Shown here piece by piece: positions 19,099 through 28,826 of a stretch of DNA of 64,000 nucleotides (positions within the stretch are counted from its first letter, which is position 1; the number at the start of each line of letters is the position of its first letter). The notes below the pieces were generated by a model, which searched no databases, was not told the DNA's origin, and saw nothing but the letters and a program-made list of their open reading frames with translations. The stretch comes from Hydrococcus rivularis NIES-593. GTDB taxonomy: Bacteria > Cyanobacteriota > Cyanobacteriia > Cyanobacteriales > Microcystaceae. The stretch spans positions 1 to 64,000 of the forward strand of contig NZ_MRCB01000022.1 in assembly GCF_001904635.1 (NCBI RefSeq), given 5' to 3'. The position numbers and the translations under genes are program-made.

Positions 19099-19124
19099 AA
19101 GGGAAGGTTTGAAAACCTTCCCTT
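19099..19124 (-). terminator. hairpin between guaA and the HEAGH gene
   Basis: A perfect 11-bp stem (AAGGGAAGGTT / AACCTTCCCTT) with a 4-base loop. It lies 34 bp after the guaA stop on the minus strand; the following T-run is weak. Confidence 0.55.
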
Positions 19125-19157
19125 ACGAATATTACTGACGTTCGACCAGATTTAATC

Positions 19158-20786
19158 TTACTCCCACTCGATAGTGCCGGGAGGTTTAGAAGTAATATCG
19201 TACACGACGCGATTGACTCCCTTGACCTCGTTGACTATTCGATTGGAGATGGTTTCTAGTAAATCGTAAGGGACTCGTGCCCAATCAGCCGTCATGCCAT
19301 CCTCGCTGGTAATTAGGCGCAGGACAACAGGATGAGCATAAGTCCGTTTATCTCCCATTACGCCAACGCTACGAATGGGAAGCAGAACGGCAAATGCTTG
19401 CCAAAAATCATGATACATGTCGTGCTTGCTAATTTCGTCGCGGACGATATAATCGGCATCGCGGAGAATGTTTAAGCGTTCGGCGGTGACTTCTCCAATA
19501 ATCCGAATAGCTAAACCGGGTCCCGGGAAGGGATGGCGGCGGACGATTTCTTCGGGCAAGCCAATAGCACGGGCAACGTTGCGGACCTCATCTTTGAAGA
19601 GTTTGCGCAACGGTTCGATTAGTTTAAAGCGAAGGTTTTTCGGCAGTCCGCCGACGTTATGATGGCTTTTGATTTTGACGGCTATTCGTTCTCCGGTTTT
19701 GGGATCGACGTTGCTGTCGGCAGACTCGATTACGTCAGGATAAAGTGTGCCTTGAGCTAAATAATCAAAGGGACCTAGACGCTGAGATTCTTCTTCAAAG
19801 ACTTTGATAAATTCGTGACCGATGCGGCGGCGCTTTTCTTCGGGATCGGTTATGCCTTGAAGTTGGGCAAGGAAGCGATCGCGAGCGTTAACGTATTCGA
19901 CGGGAATATGGAACTGTTCGTTGAAAATCTGCATCAATCGTTCTGGCTCGCCTTTACGCATGAAACCCTGATCGATAAACATGCAAGTAAGGCGATCGCC
20001 GATGGCGCGATGAAGCAAAAAGGCTAGGGTAGATGAATCTACGCCGCCAGATAGCGCAAGCAATACCCGCTTGTCTCCAACTTTGGCTCGGATCTCCCGA
20101 ATTGATTCTTCGACAAAGACTTCTGTCGTCCAAGTCGGTTCGCATTCGCAGATGTGATAAACAAAATTGCGGATCAAGGCAATACCGCCGACGGAATGCA
20201 CCACTTCCGGGTGGAATTGCACGCCGAAGAGTTTCTTTTCGTGGTGAGCGATCGCGGCGCGGGGGGTATTCTCAGTATGCGCCAGAATTTCAAATCCTTC
20301 TGGCAACATCGTGCAGGAATCTCCGTGGCTCATCCACATCGTCGAACCATCTTCGACATTGGTCAGCAAGTCGGTCGGATCGTCGATATACAGAGAAGCC
20401 TTTCCGTATTCTCCTCGCTTGGCTCGTTCTACCTTCCCGCCTAACTGTTGCACCATTAGTTGCATTCCGTAGCAAACGCCCAAAATAGGAATGCCTAGAT
20501 GCCAGATTTGCGGATCGCACTGAGGTGCGCCCTCATCATATACCGAATTAGGACCCCCAGAGAGAATGATTCCTTTAGGACTCAAGTTTCTCAGTTGTTC
20601 GGCACTGGTACGATAGGATAGAACTTCCGAATAGACGTTGGTTTCGCGAATCCGACGGGCTATTAACTCAGAATATTGAGAGCCAAAGTCGAGAATCGCT
20701 ATCATTTGGCGATTGATAGCGGGATCGAGAGGCTTTGTCGGCAAAGACTCTAGGGTTTGGGGGGTCAAGGATGTTTGTGCAGTCAC
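19158..20786 (-). CDS. guaA: GMP synthase (glutamine-hydrolysing)
   Basis: Converts XMP to GMP using glutamine and ATP. The N-terminal class I amidotransferase has the nucleophile Cys in GVCYGMQLM and the His-Glu pair in QFHPEVVHS. The ATP-pyrophosphatase has the PP-loop [11 protein letters not shown]. The C-terminal dimerisation domain ends in the conserved [11 protein letters not shown]. At 542 residues it is slightly longer than usual because of a ~25-residue N-terminal extension. Confidence 0.97.
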   Translation of the reverse strand: MTAQTSLTPQTLESLPTKPLDPAINRQMIAILDFGSQYSELIARRIRETNVYSEVLSYRTSAEQLRNLSPKGIILSGGPNSVYDEGAPQCDPQIWHLGIPILGVCYGMQLMVQQLGGKVERAKRGEYGKASLYIDDPTDLLTNVEDGSTMWMSHGDSCTMLPEGFEILAHTENTPRAAIAHHEKKLFGVQFHPEVVHSVGGIALIRNFVYHICECEPTWTTEVFVEESIREIRAKVGDKRVLLALSGGVDSSTLAFLLHRAIGDRLTCMFIDQGFMRKGEPERLMQIFNEQFHIPVEYVNARDRFLAQLQGITDPEEKRRRIGHEFIKVFEEESQRLGPFDYLAQGTLYPDVIESADSNVDPKTGERIAVKIKSHHNVGGLPKNLRFKLIEPLRKLFKDEVRNVARAIGLPEEIVRRHPFPGPGLAIRIIGEVTAERLNILRDADYIVRDEISKHDMYHDFWQAFAVLLPIRSVGVMGDKRTYAHPVVLRLITSEDGMTADWARVPYDLLETISNRIVNEVKGVNRVVYDITSKPPGTIEWE

Positions 20787-21209
20787 TATTGTTGCGGTTC
20801 GATCGATAAGAGTTAAGGGTTAAATCTTCATTAGGAAAGCTGGCTTTTAGGACAAATTCCATTTCTTCTGGAATAGAGTTAAAAAGCCATCTTTGAGGTA
20901 TTAGTTAGTAAGAAAATATTCATACAAATATAACATAAGTCAAACAATAAATCGGTTACAAATAAACGTCGAGCCAATCTAGCAGTTCTAATCGATCTCA
21001 GACGCGAGCATCTAGCTCTCGTGTAACTTTGAATCGCAGGTATAAGCTCGAATGACATAACGATGCTTATAAGTCAATTAAGATTGCCCCAGCGATCGAG
21101 ATAGCCAGGAAAAGCGCTTCCTTCTAACTCTTGCATAGACAAGATCTGCCTTTTGAAGGGGAATGTAGAGGGATGGAAGCGTCTCTACCTGACTCCTAGT
21201 CAATGATAT
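20787..21209. other. gene-free interval between guaA and usp
   Basis: About 420 bp with stop codons in all frames and no recognisable RNA. It contains the guaA 5' region and a short inverted repeat around 21004-21021 (GCGAGCATCTAGCTCTCG). Nothing else is supported. Confidence 0.5.
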
Positions 21210-21623
21210 TTATGGAACGATCAAAACCGGACAGGGAGATAAATTAATGACCCGATTGGTAACGCTTTCTGCCATCCCTTCTGCCGTTAATCCCAGTCCC
21301 CGACATCCCATCACGATTAAATCTGCGTTAATCTCATCGGCAACGTCGCAAATCGTAAAAGATGGCATGCCTTCCCGTTCGATGACTTCTGCTTCAATGC
21401 CTTGGTCGGCAAAAAGTTTCTGTGCCGCTTGTAGCAATTTGGCAACTTCTTCAGGCGAAGCCATCGTGCCGCCATGGGGTGGGGCTTCTCCTGCCGGGGT
21501 TGTTTCTACGACAGAGAGTAACACCAAGCGGCTGTTGTAAGTTTTGACGATATTGGCAACGGTTTCGGCTGCCTCGCGAGCTTCTCGACTTCGATCGACG
21601 GGAAACAAAACAGTTTTAAACAT
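21210..21623 (-). CDS. universal stress protein (UspA family)
   Basis: A 137-residue single Usp domain. It opens with KTVLFPVDRS and has the C-terminal nucleotide-binding pattern IVMGCRGLG...ESVTNRVINLSPCPVLIV, close to the ATP-binding GxxG-x9-G(S/T) motif of the MJ0577 type. Family members bind ATP or AMP and act in stress survival. It is divergent from pgk across a ~165-bp gap and is probably a single-gene unit. Confidence 0.88.
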   Translation of the reverse strand: MFKTVLFPVDRSREAREAAETVANIVKTYNSRLVLLSVVETTPAGEAPPHGGTMASPEEVAKLLQAAQKLFADQGIEAEVIEREGMPSFTICDVADEINADLIVMGCRGLGLTAEGMAESVTNRVINLSPCPVLIVP

Positions 21624-21788
21624 AGATATCTATCCCCTGTACGCGCACTCCTGTAAAATCGGCATGTAAACTACCGCGCTGATTATTGAACCTATTTCAA
21701 TTTTCATGGCGGCAGACAATTGTCGTAAGTAACGAAACGCTGATTTAATCATTTGTAAAATAAAAAAGCGATTAAGGAGGAACTGGCT

Positions 21789-22994
21789 GTGCCCAAAAAA
21801 ACTGTAGCAAATTTATCAGAAGCTGAATTAGCTGGAAAAAGAGTTTTAGTCCGCGTCGATTTTAACGTTCCTCTCGATGAAGCAGGCAATATTACTGACG
21901 ATACTCGGATTCGGGCGGCACTGCCAACCATTCGGGAATTGATAAACAAAGGCGCTAAAGTTATCCTGGCGAGCCATTTTGGTCGTCCCAAAGGGAAAGT
22001 GGTTGACAGCATGCGTTTGACTCCGACGGCGAAGCGCCTGGGCGAATTGCTGGGGCAGGAAGTCGTGATGTGCGACGACTGTATTGGGGATTCCGTAGCA
22101 GCCGCGATCGCAAACCTGCAAAATGGTCAAGTAGCCTTGCTGGAAAATGTCCGTTTCCATGCCGAAGAAGAAAAAAATGACCCAGAATTTGCTAAACAGC
22201 TAGCTGCTAATGCAGATTTGTACGTCAATGACGCTTTTGGAACGGCACACCGCGCCCACGCTTCTACTGAAGGGGTAACTCACTATCTAAGTCCCTGCGT
22301 AGCTGGCTATTTAATCGAAAAAGAACTCAATTACCTACAAGCAGCAATTGAAAATCCTCAGCGTCCTCTAGCTGCTATTATTGGCGGTTCTAAGGTTTCT
22401 AGCAAAATTGGGGTCATTGAAACCCTGCTCGAGAAGTGCGATAAGCTACTCATCGGCGGCGGGATGATTTTTACTTTCTACAAAGCTCGCGGTTTGAGCG
22501 TTGGTAAGTCTTTGGTGGAAGAGGATAAGCTAGAGCTAGCCAAGTCTCTAGAAGCTAAAGCGAAAGAAAAAGGCGTTCAATTCCTCCTGCCAACCGATGT
22601 TGTCGTTGCAGATAATTTTGCAGCGGATGCGAATTCTCAAACCGTCAGCATTGAAAACATCCCCGATGGCTGGATGGGATTGGATATCGGTCCCGATTCG
22701 GTCAAATTGTTCCAAGAAGCTTTATCTGATTGTAAAACGGTTATCTGGAACGGTCCGATGGGCGTGTTTGAATTTGATAAATTTGCTGTTGGAACGGAAG
22801 CGATCGCGCGTACTCTAGCCGATTTGACCAAAAAAGGCGCGACTACCATTATCGGCGGCGGCGACTCGGTAGCGGCAGTCGAAAAAGTCGGCGTAGCCGA
22901 ACAAATGAGCCACATTTCTACAGGTGGCGGCGCTAGTTTGGAGTTGCTAGAAGGTAAAGTTTTACCCGGAATTGCTGCGCTAGACGACGCTTAA
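21789..22994 (+). CDS. pgk: phosphoglycerate kinase
   Basis: Catalyses ATP-linked interconversion of 3-phosphoglycerate and 1,3-bisphosphoglycerate in the Calvin cycle and glycolysis. The GTG start is supported by AAGGAGG eight bases upstream. Motifs include [20 protein letters not shown], the [11 protein letters not shown] hinge, and the nucleotide-binding NGPMGVFEF and [11 protein letters not shown]. Length (401 residues) is standard. Confidence 0.97.
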   Translation: MPKKTVANLSEAELAGKRVLVRVDFNVPLDEAGNITDDTRIRAALPTIRELINKGAKVILASHFGRPKGKVVDSMRLTPTAKRLGELLGQEVVMCDDCIGDSVAAAIANLQNGQVALLENVRFHAEEEKNDPEFAKQLAANADLYVNDAFGTAHRAHASTEGVTHYLSPCVAGYLIEKELNYLQAAIENPQRPLAAIIGGSKVSSKIGVIETLLEKCDKLLIGGGMIFTFYKARGLSVGKSLVEEDKLELAKSLEAKAKEKGVQFLLPTDVVVADNFAADANSQTVSIENIPDGWMGLDIGPDSVKLFQEALSDCKTVIWNGPMGVFEFDKFAVGTEAIARTLADLTKKGATTIIGGGDSVAAVEKVGVAEQMSHISTGGGASLELLEGKVLPGIAALDDA

Positions 22995-23038
22995 ACCCGC
23001 AATTAATTGGCGCAGATATTTTGTTTGATGTTTTTGGT

Positions 23039-23062
23039 AGAGGGCGCAGAAACTCGCCCTCT
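23039..23062. terminator. bidirectional terminator between pgk and phoD
   Basis: Perfect 8-bp stem AGAGGGCG / CGCCCTCT with an 8-base loop, between two convergent genes. It is preceded by TTTTTGG and followed by ATTAATTT. Confidence 0.65.
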
Positions 23063-23068
23063 ATTAAT

Positions 23069-24958
23069 TTAGAAACTCGTGCCTAAGAGGGATTCGGGAG
23101 TAAGCGCGATCGCTGCCTTGAATGTGTCATCGTTGGGGATTCCGAAGATAGTTTGTGGTTCGGGTGCGGATGCTCCTAAATCGGTGACGGGATTGACAAC
23201 GAATTCGCTGACAATGGTTGGGGTTCGACTTGTAATTTCAGAAGGATTGGCGAGTAATTCTGCCTCTGAGTAGGGTTCGATGCCGTAGGTCGTGACTTTT
23301 AGTTGTTGGGTTTGGGGATCGACATCGAACTCCGTCCAGCCAAAGGTGTGGGCAGCAACATAATCTCCTTGCAACAGCGTCGCATTGATTAAACCATCGG
23401 CGTTGGGGAGATTATCATTCAACCCAATCGGATCGTAACCGAGGGGCTGTAGTTGTTCGTTGATTATCTGCTTGATGAAATCGTCTTTGTCATTAACGAT
23501 GCTGTCTGGGTCGTTGGCAACGGGTAGGGAGTCGTAAAGCGCCCTGGCTTCGGGGTCGATGGCAGTCGTTATGTCTGCTAAAACGAAACCCAGAGGCTGA
23601 TTAAAGGCAACCGACCCCGTGGAAATTTCAAAAGCACCAGTAGCAATTTGTTCTTCACCAGGAGCTTCTTGATAGGTAAGATTGTTGACAACGGTGCCGT
23701 GAATGTCAGCCGCCACAAAAACGACGTTATCGATGTTGTTTTCTTGAATGAAGCGGAGAATTTCCGATCGCTCTTTAGCGTATCCCTCGAAGCGATCTGC
23801 CGCCAAGGCAGGACCAAAGTTTTGGATCGGTTCCGGCACCATAACGAATTTCCAGGTGATGCCGTTGTTTTCGGCTGCTAATAAATCCCGCTTCAAGTCG
23901 GCAAGCTGCGGTGCCCCCAACATGGTGCGATCGCGAGTCAGAGATTCGCTCAGGAATCGCGTCACATCTTCTGAATCTAACAGGTTAGCCTCTTCTAGAG
24001 GCGCATCGCGGAAAGAACGGTTATCCAGAACGATAACGGCGGCATCGCTGCCATAGGTGTTATAGCGATAGAGTTTGCGTTCTTCTGAGGTGCGTTCCTC
24101 TCCCGTTTGCCCATAAAATTCATCGCGGATGGGGTTGTATTCTTGGAATGCCTGCAAGCCGTTTTCAAACAGTTGAGTATCGTTGATTAAACCCGTCGTT
24201 TCTCCAAAACGCGGATCGGTATTGGCAGGCGCACCGCCAGAAAAGTCGTTGATAACCTCGTGGTCGTCGATGGTGGCGAGAATAGAGGTAGAAGAACGCA
24301 GATCGCCCCATGTATTAAACCCTAAACGATCGCCATAGACTTCAGCATGTTTTGCCCGATATTCATCTAGAGTTTCTGCTTGTTCCTTGCGGGTGCCGTC
24401 GGGATTTTTGACAGCATCGGAAGGGATGTCGGCATAGATAGTATCGCCGTGTTCGACAAACAGGTCGAGATCCCGTTGCGGGGCATTGCTAATCGAGGGA
24501 TAGGGAGAGAGTTCGCCTCTCCAGTCTCCTGCTGCCCCAAAACGAAAGCCTGCTTGGGTACCTAGTTCGGCTGCGGTTTTAAACTGTCCTGTTGCCGTTG
24601 TCCCAGCCGCATCAGTGACGCGATAGTAATATTTAGTTCCCGGTTGCAGTCCGTTAATTTGTACCTTCGCGGGAAGGTTAGTATCGGTGACGGTTGCTGT
24701 TGTTGTCCCCGCAACAGTGCTGAAGTTGGGGTCTGTAGAATATTCAAATGTTACGTCTCCATCAGCAGTACTGCGCGCCCAGAGAACGGTGGAAGTCTGA
24801 GTCGTATCGCCGCTAGCAACGTCGTTAATAAGAGTATTAGAATCCGTATTGCGCTGAGCGGAAGTAGATTGGGATCCGAACATAGAAATTGCCTCAGTTA
24901 ACTTATTCAAACCGACATATTTGGAGTTGGTGTTATAGTTCCGAATTTCGCTCGCCAT
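23069..24958 (-). CDS. phoD: alkaline phosphatase D family protein
   Basis: A 629-residue PhoD-type metallophosphoesterase or phosphodiesterase for phosphate scavenging. The N-terminal fibronectin-like domain (STVLWARST ... GLQPGTKYYYRVTD) precedes the catalytic domain with GAAGDWRG, VEHGDTIYADIP, ATIDDHEVINDF and VFVAADIHGT metal-site motifs. No clear Tat or Sec signal is seen at this start (MASEIRNYNTNSK). Export could use another route, or the protein may act unusually. A degenerate Pho-box-like array lies upstream at 25126-25168. Confidence 0.9.
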   Translation of the reverse strand: MASEIRNYNTNSKYVGLNKLTEAISMFGSQSTSAQRNTDSNTLINDVASGDTTQTSTVLWARSTADGDVTFEYSTDPNFSTVAGTTTATVTDTNLPAKVQINGLQPGTKYYYRVTDAAGTTATGQFKTAAELGTQAGFRFGAAGDWRGELSPYPSISNAPQRDLDLFVEHGDTIYADIPSDAVKNPDGTRKEQAETLDEYRAKHAEVYGDRLGFNTWGDLRSSTSILATIDDHEVINDFSGGAPANTDPRFGETTGLINDTQLFENGLQAFQEYNPIRDEFYGQTGEERTSEERKLYRYNTYGSDAAVIVLDNRSFRDAPLEEANLLDSEDVTRFLSESLTRDRTMLGAPQLADLKRDLLAAENNGITWKFVMVPEPIQNFGPALAADRFEGYAKERSEILRFIQENNIDNVVFVAADIHGTVVNNLTYQEAPGEEQIATGAFEISTGSVAFNQPLGFVLADITTAIDPEARALYDSLPVANDPDSIVNDKDDFIKQIINEQLQPLGYDPIGLNDNLPNADGLINATLLQGDYVAAHTFGWTEFDVDPQTQQLKVTTYGIEPYSEAELLANPSEITSRTPTIVSEFVVNPVTDLGASAPEPQTIFGIPNDDTFKAAIALTPESLLGTSF

Positions 24959-25125
24959 ACCGAAGATGGTCTCTCAGAGAGCGAAGGAATTAATATTCCT
25001 AAGCTGGCGAGTCGCCGGGTGTCATTTGATTAAAATTAAGTAAAAAAATGAGTGCTAAAATGCAGCTGACAGGCTTTGATTTTATCTCAAATAATTGCAA
25101 TTACTATCAATAATTTTTCAGGTTT

Positions 25126-25168
25126 AGTTTAAGGAAGCATTATTGAATATTTAAGAAAATAAATTAAG
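25126..25168 (-). promoter_or_regulatory. possible Pho box upstream of phoD
   Basis: On the minus strand three CTTAA-type octamers occur: CTTAATTT, CTTAAATA and CTTAAACT. The last two are spaced 22 bp apart, twice the 11-bp period of cyanobacterial Pho boxes. The middle repeat is degenerate and spacing to the first is 13 bp, so the call is tentative. The rest of 24959-25371 shows nothing. Confidence 0.3.
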
Positions 25169-25371
25169 AAATTTCAACTTTTTGAAAGAGCTAACTTTTA
25201 TTAAAATTTAATTATCAAAATGCGATCGCGCCGAATATTCATCGTTCGTCCATAATTTTTTGGCGCTTGACAGCTTGTCCGGAGATTAAATGATGTTCCG
25301 TCAAGCTTTCTATTTCGCGATCGCACAATTAACACTTTATCGAGAGCTGCGATCGATAATTGAATTCTGGT

Positions 25372-25400
25372 TGAACCTTGGTCCTCCTGATGGGGTCTAA
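25372..25400 (+). promoter_or_regulatory. candidate ECF-type promoter (autoregulation)
   Basis: TGAACC (25372-25377), 17-bp spacer, GTCTAA (25395-25400). This resembles the classical ECF consensus GGAAC / CGTCTAA. It lies 24 bp before the sigma factor start, as expected for self-activation. Confidence 0.45.
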
Positions 25401-25423
25401 AATAAAAACACTGGTGAGGTCAA

Positions 25424-26020
25424 GTGATAAAGGTGTTAGCTGATAACCAAGCTGGTACGACAGACACAGAACTGGTTATACAGTGCCAGCGAGGCGATCG
25501 CGCGGCTTTTCGTCAATTGTACCGACGTTATCAGCAGCGAGTCAGATCGACGCTATATCAACTGTGTGGAAGCGAGATGCTAGACGATCTAGTTCAAGAA
25601 GTCTTCCTCAGAGTCTGGAAAGGACTACCTAACTTGCAAAAGCCATCCTATTTCTCCACTTGGCTTTACCGAATTAGCTGGAATGTAGCAACCGATCGAC
25701 GACGACAACTAGCAAGAGGCAAACCAGAACGAGAACGCTATGAAGATAACTCCGAAGACGATTCGCTACTCGGTAAAATGCCCTCGCGCCCCCAAGATAC
25801 GCCCGATTTAATGAAATTGCACTATCAAGATTTAGTTCAGCGAGGCTTGCAGGTTCTCAGCTTAGAGCATCGAGTTGTATTAGTCTTACACGATCTAGAA
25901 GATATTGCGCAAAAAGAAGTGGCAAAAATCTTAAATTTGCCACTAGGAACGGTAAAATCTCGACTATTTTATGCTCGTAACGAAATGCGAAAATTTCTTC
26001 AGCAACAAGGAGTTATATGA
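25424..26020 (+). CDS. ECF-type RNA polymerase sigma factor
   Basis: A 198-residue group IV sigma factor. Region 2 includes FRQLYRRYQQRV and the core-binding LDDLVQEVFLRVWKGL, followed by WLYRISWNVATDRRR. Region 4 has the HTH KEVAKILNLPLGTVKSRLFYARNEM. There is no region 1.1 or 3. The GTG start has TGAGG upstream. Its stop overlaps the start of the next gene (ATGA), the usual coupling of an ECF sigma with its anti-sigma factor. Confidence 0.92.
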   Translation: MIKVLADNQAGTTDTELVIQCQRGDRAAFRQLYRRYQQRVRSTLYQLCGSEMLDDLVQEVFLRVWKGLPNLQKPSYFSTWLYRISWNVATDRRRQLARGKPERERYEDNSEDDSLLGKMPSRPQDTPDLMKLHYQDLVQRGLQVLSLEHRVVLVLHDLEDIAQKEVAKILNLPLGTVKSRLFYARNEMRKFLQQQGVI

Positions 26021-26415
26021 TGAATCAATTTCCCGACGATGACGAACAATTAGTGTCTTTTCTGAAGCAATATCGTCCCGTCCCTCCACAAGCAAGGGCA
26101 GATATGGAAGCTCAGTTGATGGAACTCGTCACCAGAGAACCCCCGCCACCTCCCAGACACCCCCATCAATTTTTCTGGCTCGTTTCCAGCGCCATGGCAG
26201 GAAGCCTTCTTTTAGCAGTAGGGAGTTATCGTTGGCTCAATCCTTCTCCACAGGTAGCTACTAATCAACAAGAGCTAGAAGCTTTCTTGGTCGATAGCTG
26301 GAATAGTGCGATAGAAGAGACATCCGTCACTTCCCCGACAACAACCCATACTAGCGAAGCCGACTGGCTTCTGATGACCGAACCGAAGGCGAGATATGCA
26401 GTTTCTTATCCTTAA
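26017..26415 (+). CDS. putative membrane anti-sigma factor
   Basis: A 132-residue protein with a ~50-residue acidic cytoplasmic N-terminus, one membrane segment (FFWLVSSAMAGSLLLAVGSY, about residues 52-71) and a Ser/Thr-rich periplasmic tail. It overlaps the sigma gene by 4 bp. The topology and coupling fit an anti-sigma factor, but no zinc-binding HxxxCxxC motif is present, so the call is by context. Confidence 0.65.
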   Translation: MMNQFPDDDEQLVSFLKQYRPVPPQARADMEAQLMELVTREPPPPPRHPHQFFWLVSSAMAGSLLLAVGSYRWLNPSPQVATNQQELEAFLVDSWNSAIEETSVTSPTTTHTSEADWLLMTEPKARYAVSYP

Positions 26416-26482
26416 CAGAGGAGGAAAAGACAGTGAGACTTACCAATGACCAATTCCTAATCACCCAAAGGAGGTAAGAACG

Positions 26483-27010
26483 ATGTTACTGCGTCGAAAG
26501 TCGATTACTGTTGCGATCGCGATTTTTTTATTGGCAGCCCTCGCTGCGATCGCCAATCCCAATCTACATTCAAAACCGCTTGCTAGCAGTTCTTGGCAGC
26601 TACCCATAGCGCAAATGTCGAGGCAAGTGCCAGTCAAAGACGAGAATAAAGGCAGATTGTTAGAGCAATTGAACCTCACTAACGACCAAAAGCAGCAGAT
26701 TGCCTCAATTCGTCAAAAATATCGCGGGCAAATCGAACCCCTCCAGGACAATGCGCAGGCAGCCCAAGAAGAGTTATTTAACATGATGGTAGGTACCGAG
26801 TCAGAAAAGGCTATCCGTACCAAGCGACAAGAAGTTGTCCAGCTGCGGCAAAAACTGGGGGACTTGCGCTTTGAGAGCATGATGGAGATGCGAGAGGTTT
26901 TGACCCCCGAACAACGAACTCAGTTACTGCAAATGCTGCAAGCACGTCGAGACGATTGGCGCAATCGTTTTGGCGATGACGATCGCCTTAACAAAAATAA
27001 TTGGTTTTAG
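26483..27010 (+). CDS. Spy/CpxP-like periplasmic protein (LTXXQ family)
   Basis: A 175-residue exported helical protein. Residues 1-30 form a signal or anchor (KSITVAIAIFLLAALAAIA). The mature part has two LTXXQ motifs, LTNDQ and LTPEQ, typical of Spy, CpxP and the metal sensor CnrX. Between them are long charged helices. An AAAGGAGG site precedes the ATG. It lies 67 bp after the putative anti-sigma gene on the same strand, giving a sigma / anti-sigma / Spy-like triad. It could be a chaperone made under stress or the periplasmic sensor of the sigma system. Confidence 0.8.
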   Translation: MLLRRKSITVAIAIFLLAALAAIANPNLHSKPLASSSWQLPIAQMSRQVPVKDENKGRLLEQLNLTNDQKQQIASIRQKYRGQIEPLQDNAQAAQEELFNMMVGTESEKAIRTKRQEVVQLRQKLGDLRFESMMEMREVLTPEQRTQLLQMLQARRDDWRNRFGDDDRLNKNNWF

Positions 27011-27023
27011 TTAATAAAAAATC

Positions 27024-27449
27024 TCAGAATTTATCTCGCATGCGCTCTTCAAGCTGCTGGATTAAGGTATCTAAATCCCCTTCAATTTGTTCGAAACAGA
27101 CCGGAGGTGACGGTTCTGGTTGAAAATAGATTAATTTTAGCTGTCCTTCGCCAATCGCGATCGCTACGACTTCTGCTTCGGGATCGTAGCCGTCCAAAAC
27201 GCCTAAAATTTCTTGAATTTTGCGATTGACTTGGCGATTCAATCGTTCGATCGCCACCCTGGAACAACGGACAAAATGAGGGGTGGGTTTGAGATCGATT
27301 CCCAGCGCATCTTGGCTATCTCCCCACTCCTGCAATAATCCCCAAGCCAAAGCTGCCAAAGCTTGCTCGTTTTCTGCGACGAATTCATCTAACGCAGAGC
27401 GCCATCGATTCGCTTCATCAATTGGCGGATTATTTCCAAAATTAATCAT
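27024..27449 (-). CDS. conserved hypothetical protein
   Basis: A 141-residue protein when started at the ATG at 27449 (MINFGNNPPIDEANRW), preferred over 27500 because the latter would overlap the preceding gene. It is acidic and soluble, with helix-rich N-terminus (EFVAENEQALAALAWGLLQEW) and a beta-containing C-terminus (EVVAIAIGEGQLKLIYFQPE). No catalytic motif is seen and I do not recognise the family. It follows the aldo/keto reductase gene closely and may be co-transcribed. Confidence 0.65.
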   Translation of the reverse strand: MINFGNNPPIDEANRWRSALDEFVAENEQALAALAWGLLQEWGDSQDALGIDLKPTPHFVRCSRVAIERLNRQVNRKIQEILGVLDGYDPEAEVVAIAIGEGQLKLIYFQPEPSPPVCFEQIEGDLDTLIQQLEERMRDKF

Positions 27450-27483
27450 TATCCATCTCTTTAACAAAATTATTATAAACGAT

Positions 27484-28512
27484 TTATCGCCGATATTCAT
27501 CTCCGCAATCGCCGATTAATCGATATAAATCTCGCGACTGGCTAAAAACGGTTTCTAATTGTCGATAATCTTCTTCATATAAACTAAAATTGAATACCTT
27601 GGCATTATCCTCTAGATGTTCCGAGACGCTCAATCTTGCTCCGACAATCGCCCCCGCTACTGCCGGTTGTTCTAAAACATAGCGCACAGCAACATTAGCA
27701 ATACTAACTCGATGTTTGTCGGCAATTTGCTTGAGAACGGTCAATAATTCTTGTAACAAATGCCATCCTCCCCAAGCATCAACCATATTTTTATATTTTC
27801 TCAAGCTAGCCGTAGTAAGACTCATCAATTCCGGTTCGGATTGTCCCAGATATTTTTCGCTCAACAAACCGCCAGCCAGGGTTCCATAAGCTAACAGTTG
27901 AATATTATTGCGCTGACAAAACTCGACCATTTTAACTAAAGGACGGCGATCGATGAGCGAAAATTGTACTTGATTTGAGACAATTTTAATGCCTGCATCC
28001 ACAATAATTTTTAAGCGTTCCGTATCAAAGTTTGTTAAAGCTAAATGTTTGATTTTTCCCTCTTTGTGAAGTTCTGCCATGTAGTAAAGAGCATCGAGAT
28101 AATTGGTATTCCGATAATCCCACCAATGAAACTGCATTAAATCGAGGACTTCAACTCCCATTCTTTGCAAAGAAATATCGATATTTTTTTCCACTAATTG
28201 CCTCGTCATTTTGGCAGGTCGCGGAACCCATTTCGTAAATGCTTGCAAATTAGCTAATGCTTCTTGACCTCGACTGGCTGCTAATTGACGGCGAAATGCG
28301 CCAATCAAGTCTTCTGCAGGACCGTAATGGTCGGCAAGATCCCAGGTTGTAAAGCCTGCATCCATGTATTGAAACATCTCCTGGATGGCTTGGTTGGGGT
28401 TGATGCGTCCGTGGGCACCAGAGACTTGCCACATCCCATTTAAGACGCGACAGATGTTTAAATCGGGCGTAAACTGAAGTCGGCTCGTCATTGGTAAGGG
28501 CATCTTTGGCAA
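27484..28512 (-). CDS. aldo/keto reductase
   Basis: A 342-residue NADPH-dependent (beta/alpha)8 oxidoreductase. Catalytic positions are visible: Asp/Tyr in TTWDLADHYGPAED, Lys in FTKWVPRP and His in LMQFHWWDY. The nucleotide-binding end is AGAIVGARLSVSEHL. The ATG at 28512 could be replaced by one at 28491 (MTSRLQFTPD). Substrate unknown. Confidence 0.88.
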   Translation of the reverse strand: MPKMPLPMTSRLQFTPDLNICRVLNGMWQVSGAHGRINPNQAIQEMFQYMDAGFTTWDLADHYGPAEDLIGAFRRQLAASRGQEALANLQAFTKWVPRPAKMTRQLVEKNIDISLQRMGVEVLDLMQFHWWDYRNTNYLDALYYMAELHKEGKIKHLALTNFDTERLKIIVDAGIKIVSNQVQFSLIDRRPLVKMVEFCQRNNIQLLAYGTLAGGLLSEKYLGQSEPELMSLTTASLRKYKNMVDAWGGWHLLQELLTVLKQIADKHRVSIANVAVRYVLEQPAVAGAIVGARLSVSEHLEDNAKVFNFSLYEEDYRQLETVFSQSRDLYRLIGDCGDEYRR

Positions 28513-28597
28513 TCTCGCAAACAGGTATTCAGTTATTGATATTACTCAGTTTGGAGCCAAAGATGGTTGTAAATATCTATAATCTATAGAGCGGGAT

Positions 28598-28749
28598 CCT
28601 GGTTGAGTGACAAATCTTTGTCCCCTCATCTCTAAATCCCTTCTCCCACAAGGTGCGAAGGGACTCCAGTCCAAAGTCTGAAGTGGAAAGCCCCTCTCCC
28701 AGAGCGGGAGAGAGGTTGGGGTGAGTTTGAGTTCTGTCACTCAACCAGG
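28598..28749 (+). mobile_element. MITE-like element family B, copy 2
   Basis: A 152-bp non-coding element with inverted ends CCTGGTTGAGTGAC and GTCACTCAACCAGG, matching the element at 8851-9006 in reverse orientation over its whole length. It lies between the aldo/keto reductase 5' end and tRNA-Arg. Confidence 0.78.
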
Positions 28750-28826
28750 GGTGGAATCTGAGATTGTTCGAGCGATCGCACAATTTTAGGGAAAAATAGC
28801 TTAAGATTGGGAAGAAAACTAAATAT

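Noticed and set aside
20033-20488. Arg-rich plus-strand frame of 151 codons
   Set aside because: It is antisense to the conserved guaA coding sequence and has no family resemblance.
28546-28783. Two short minus-strand frames before the tRNA
   Set aside because: They lie within and around the MITE family B copy and translate its inverted repeats.
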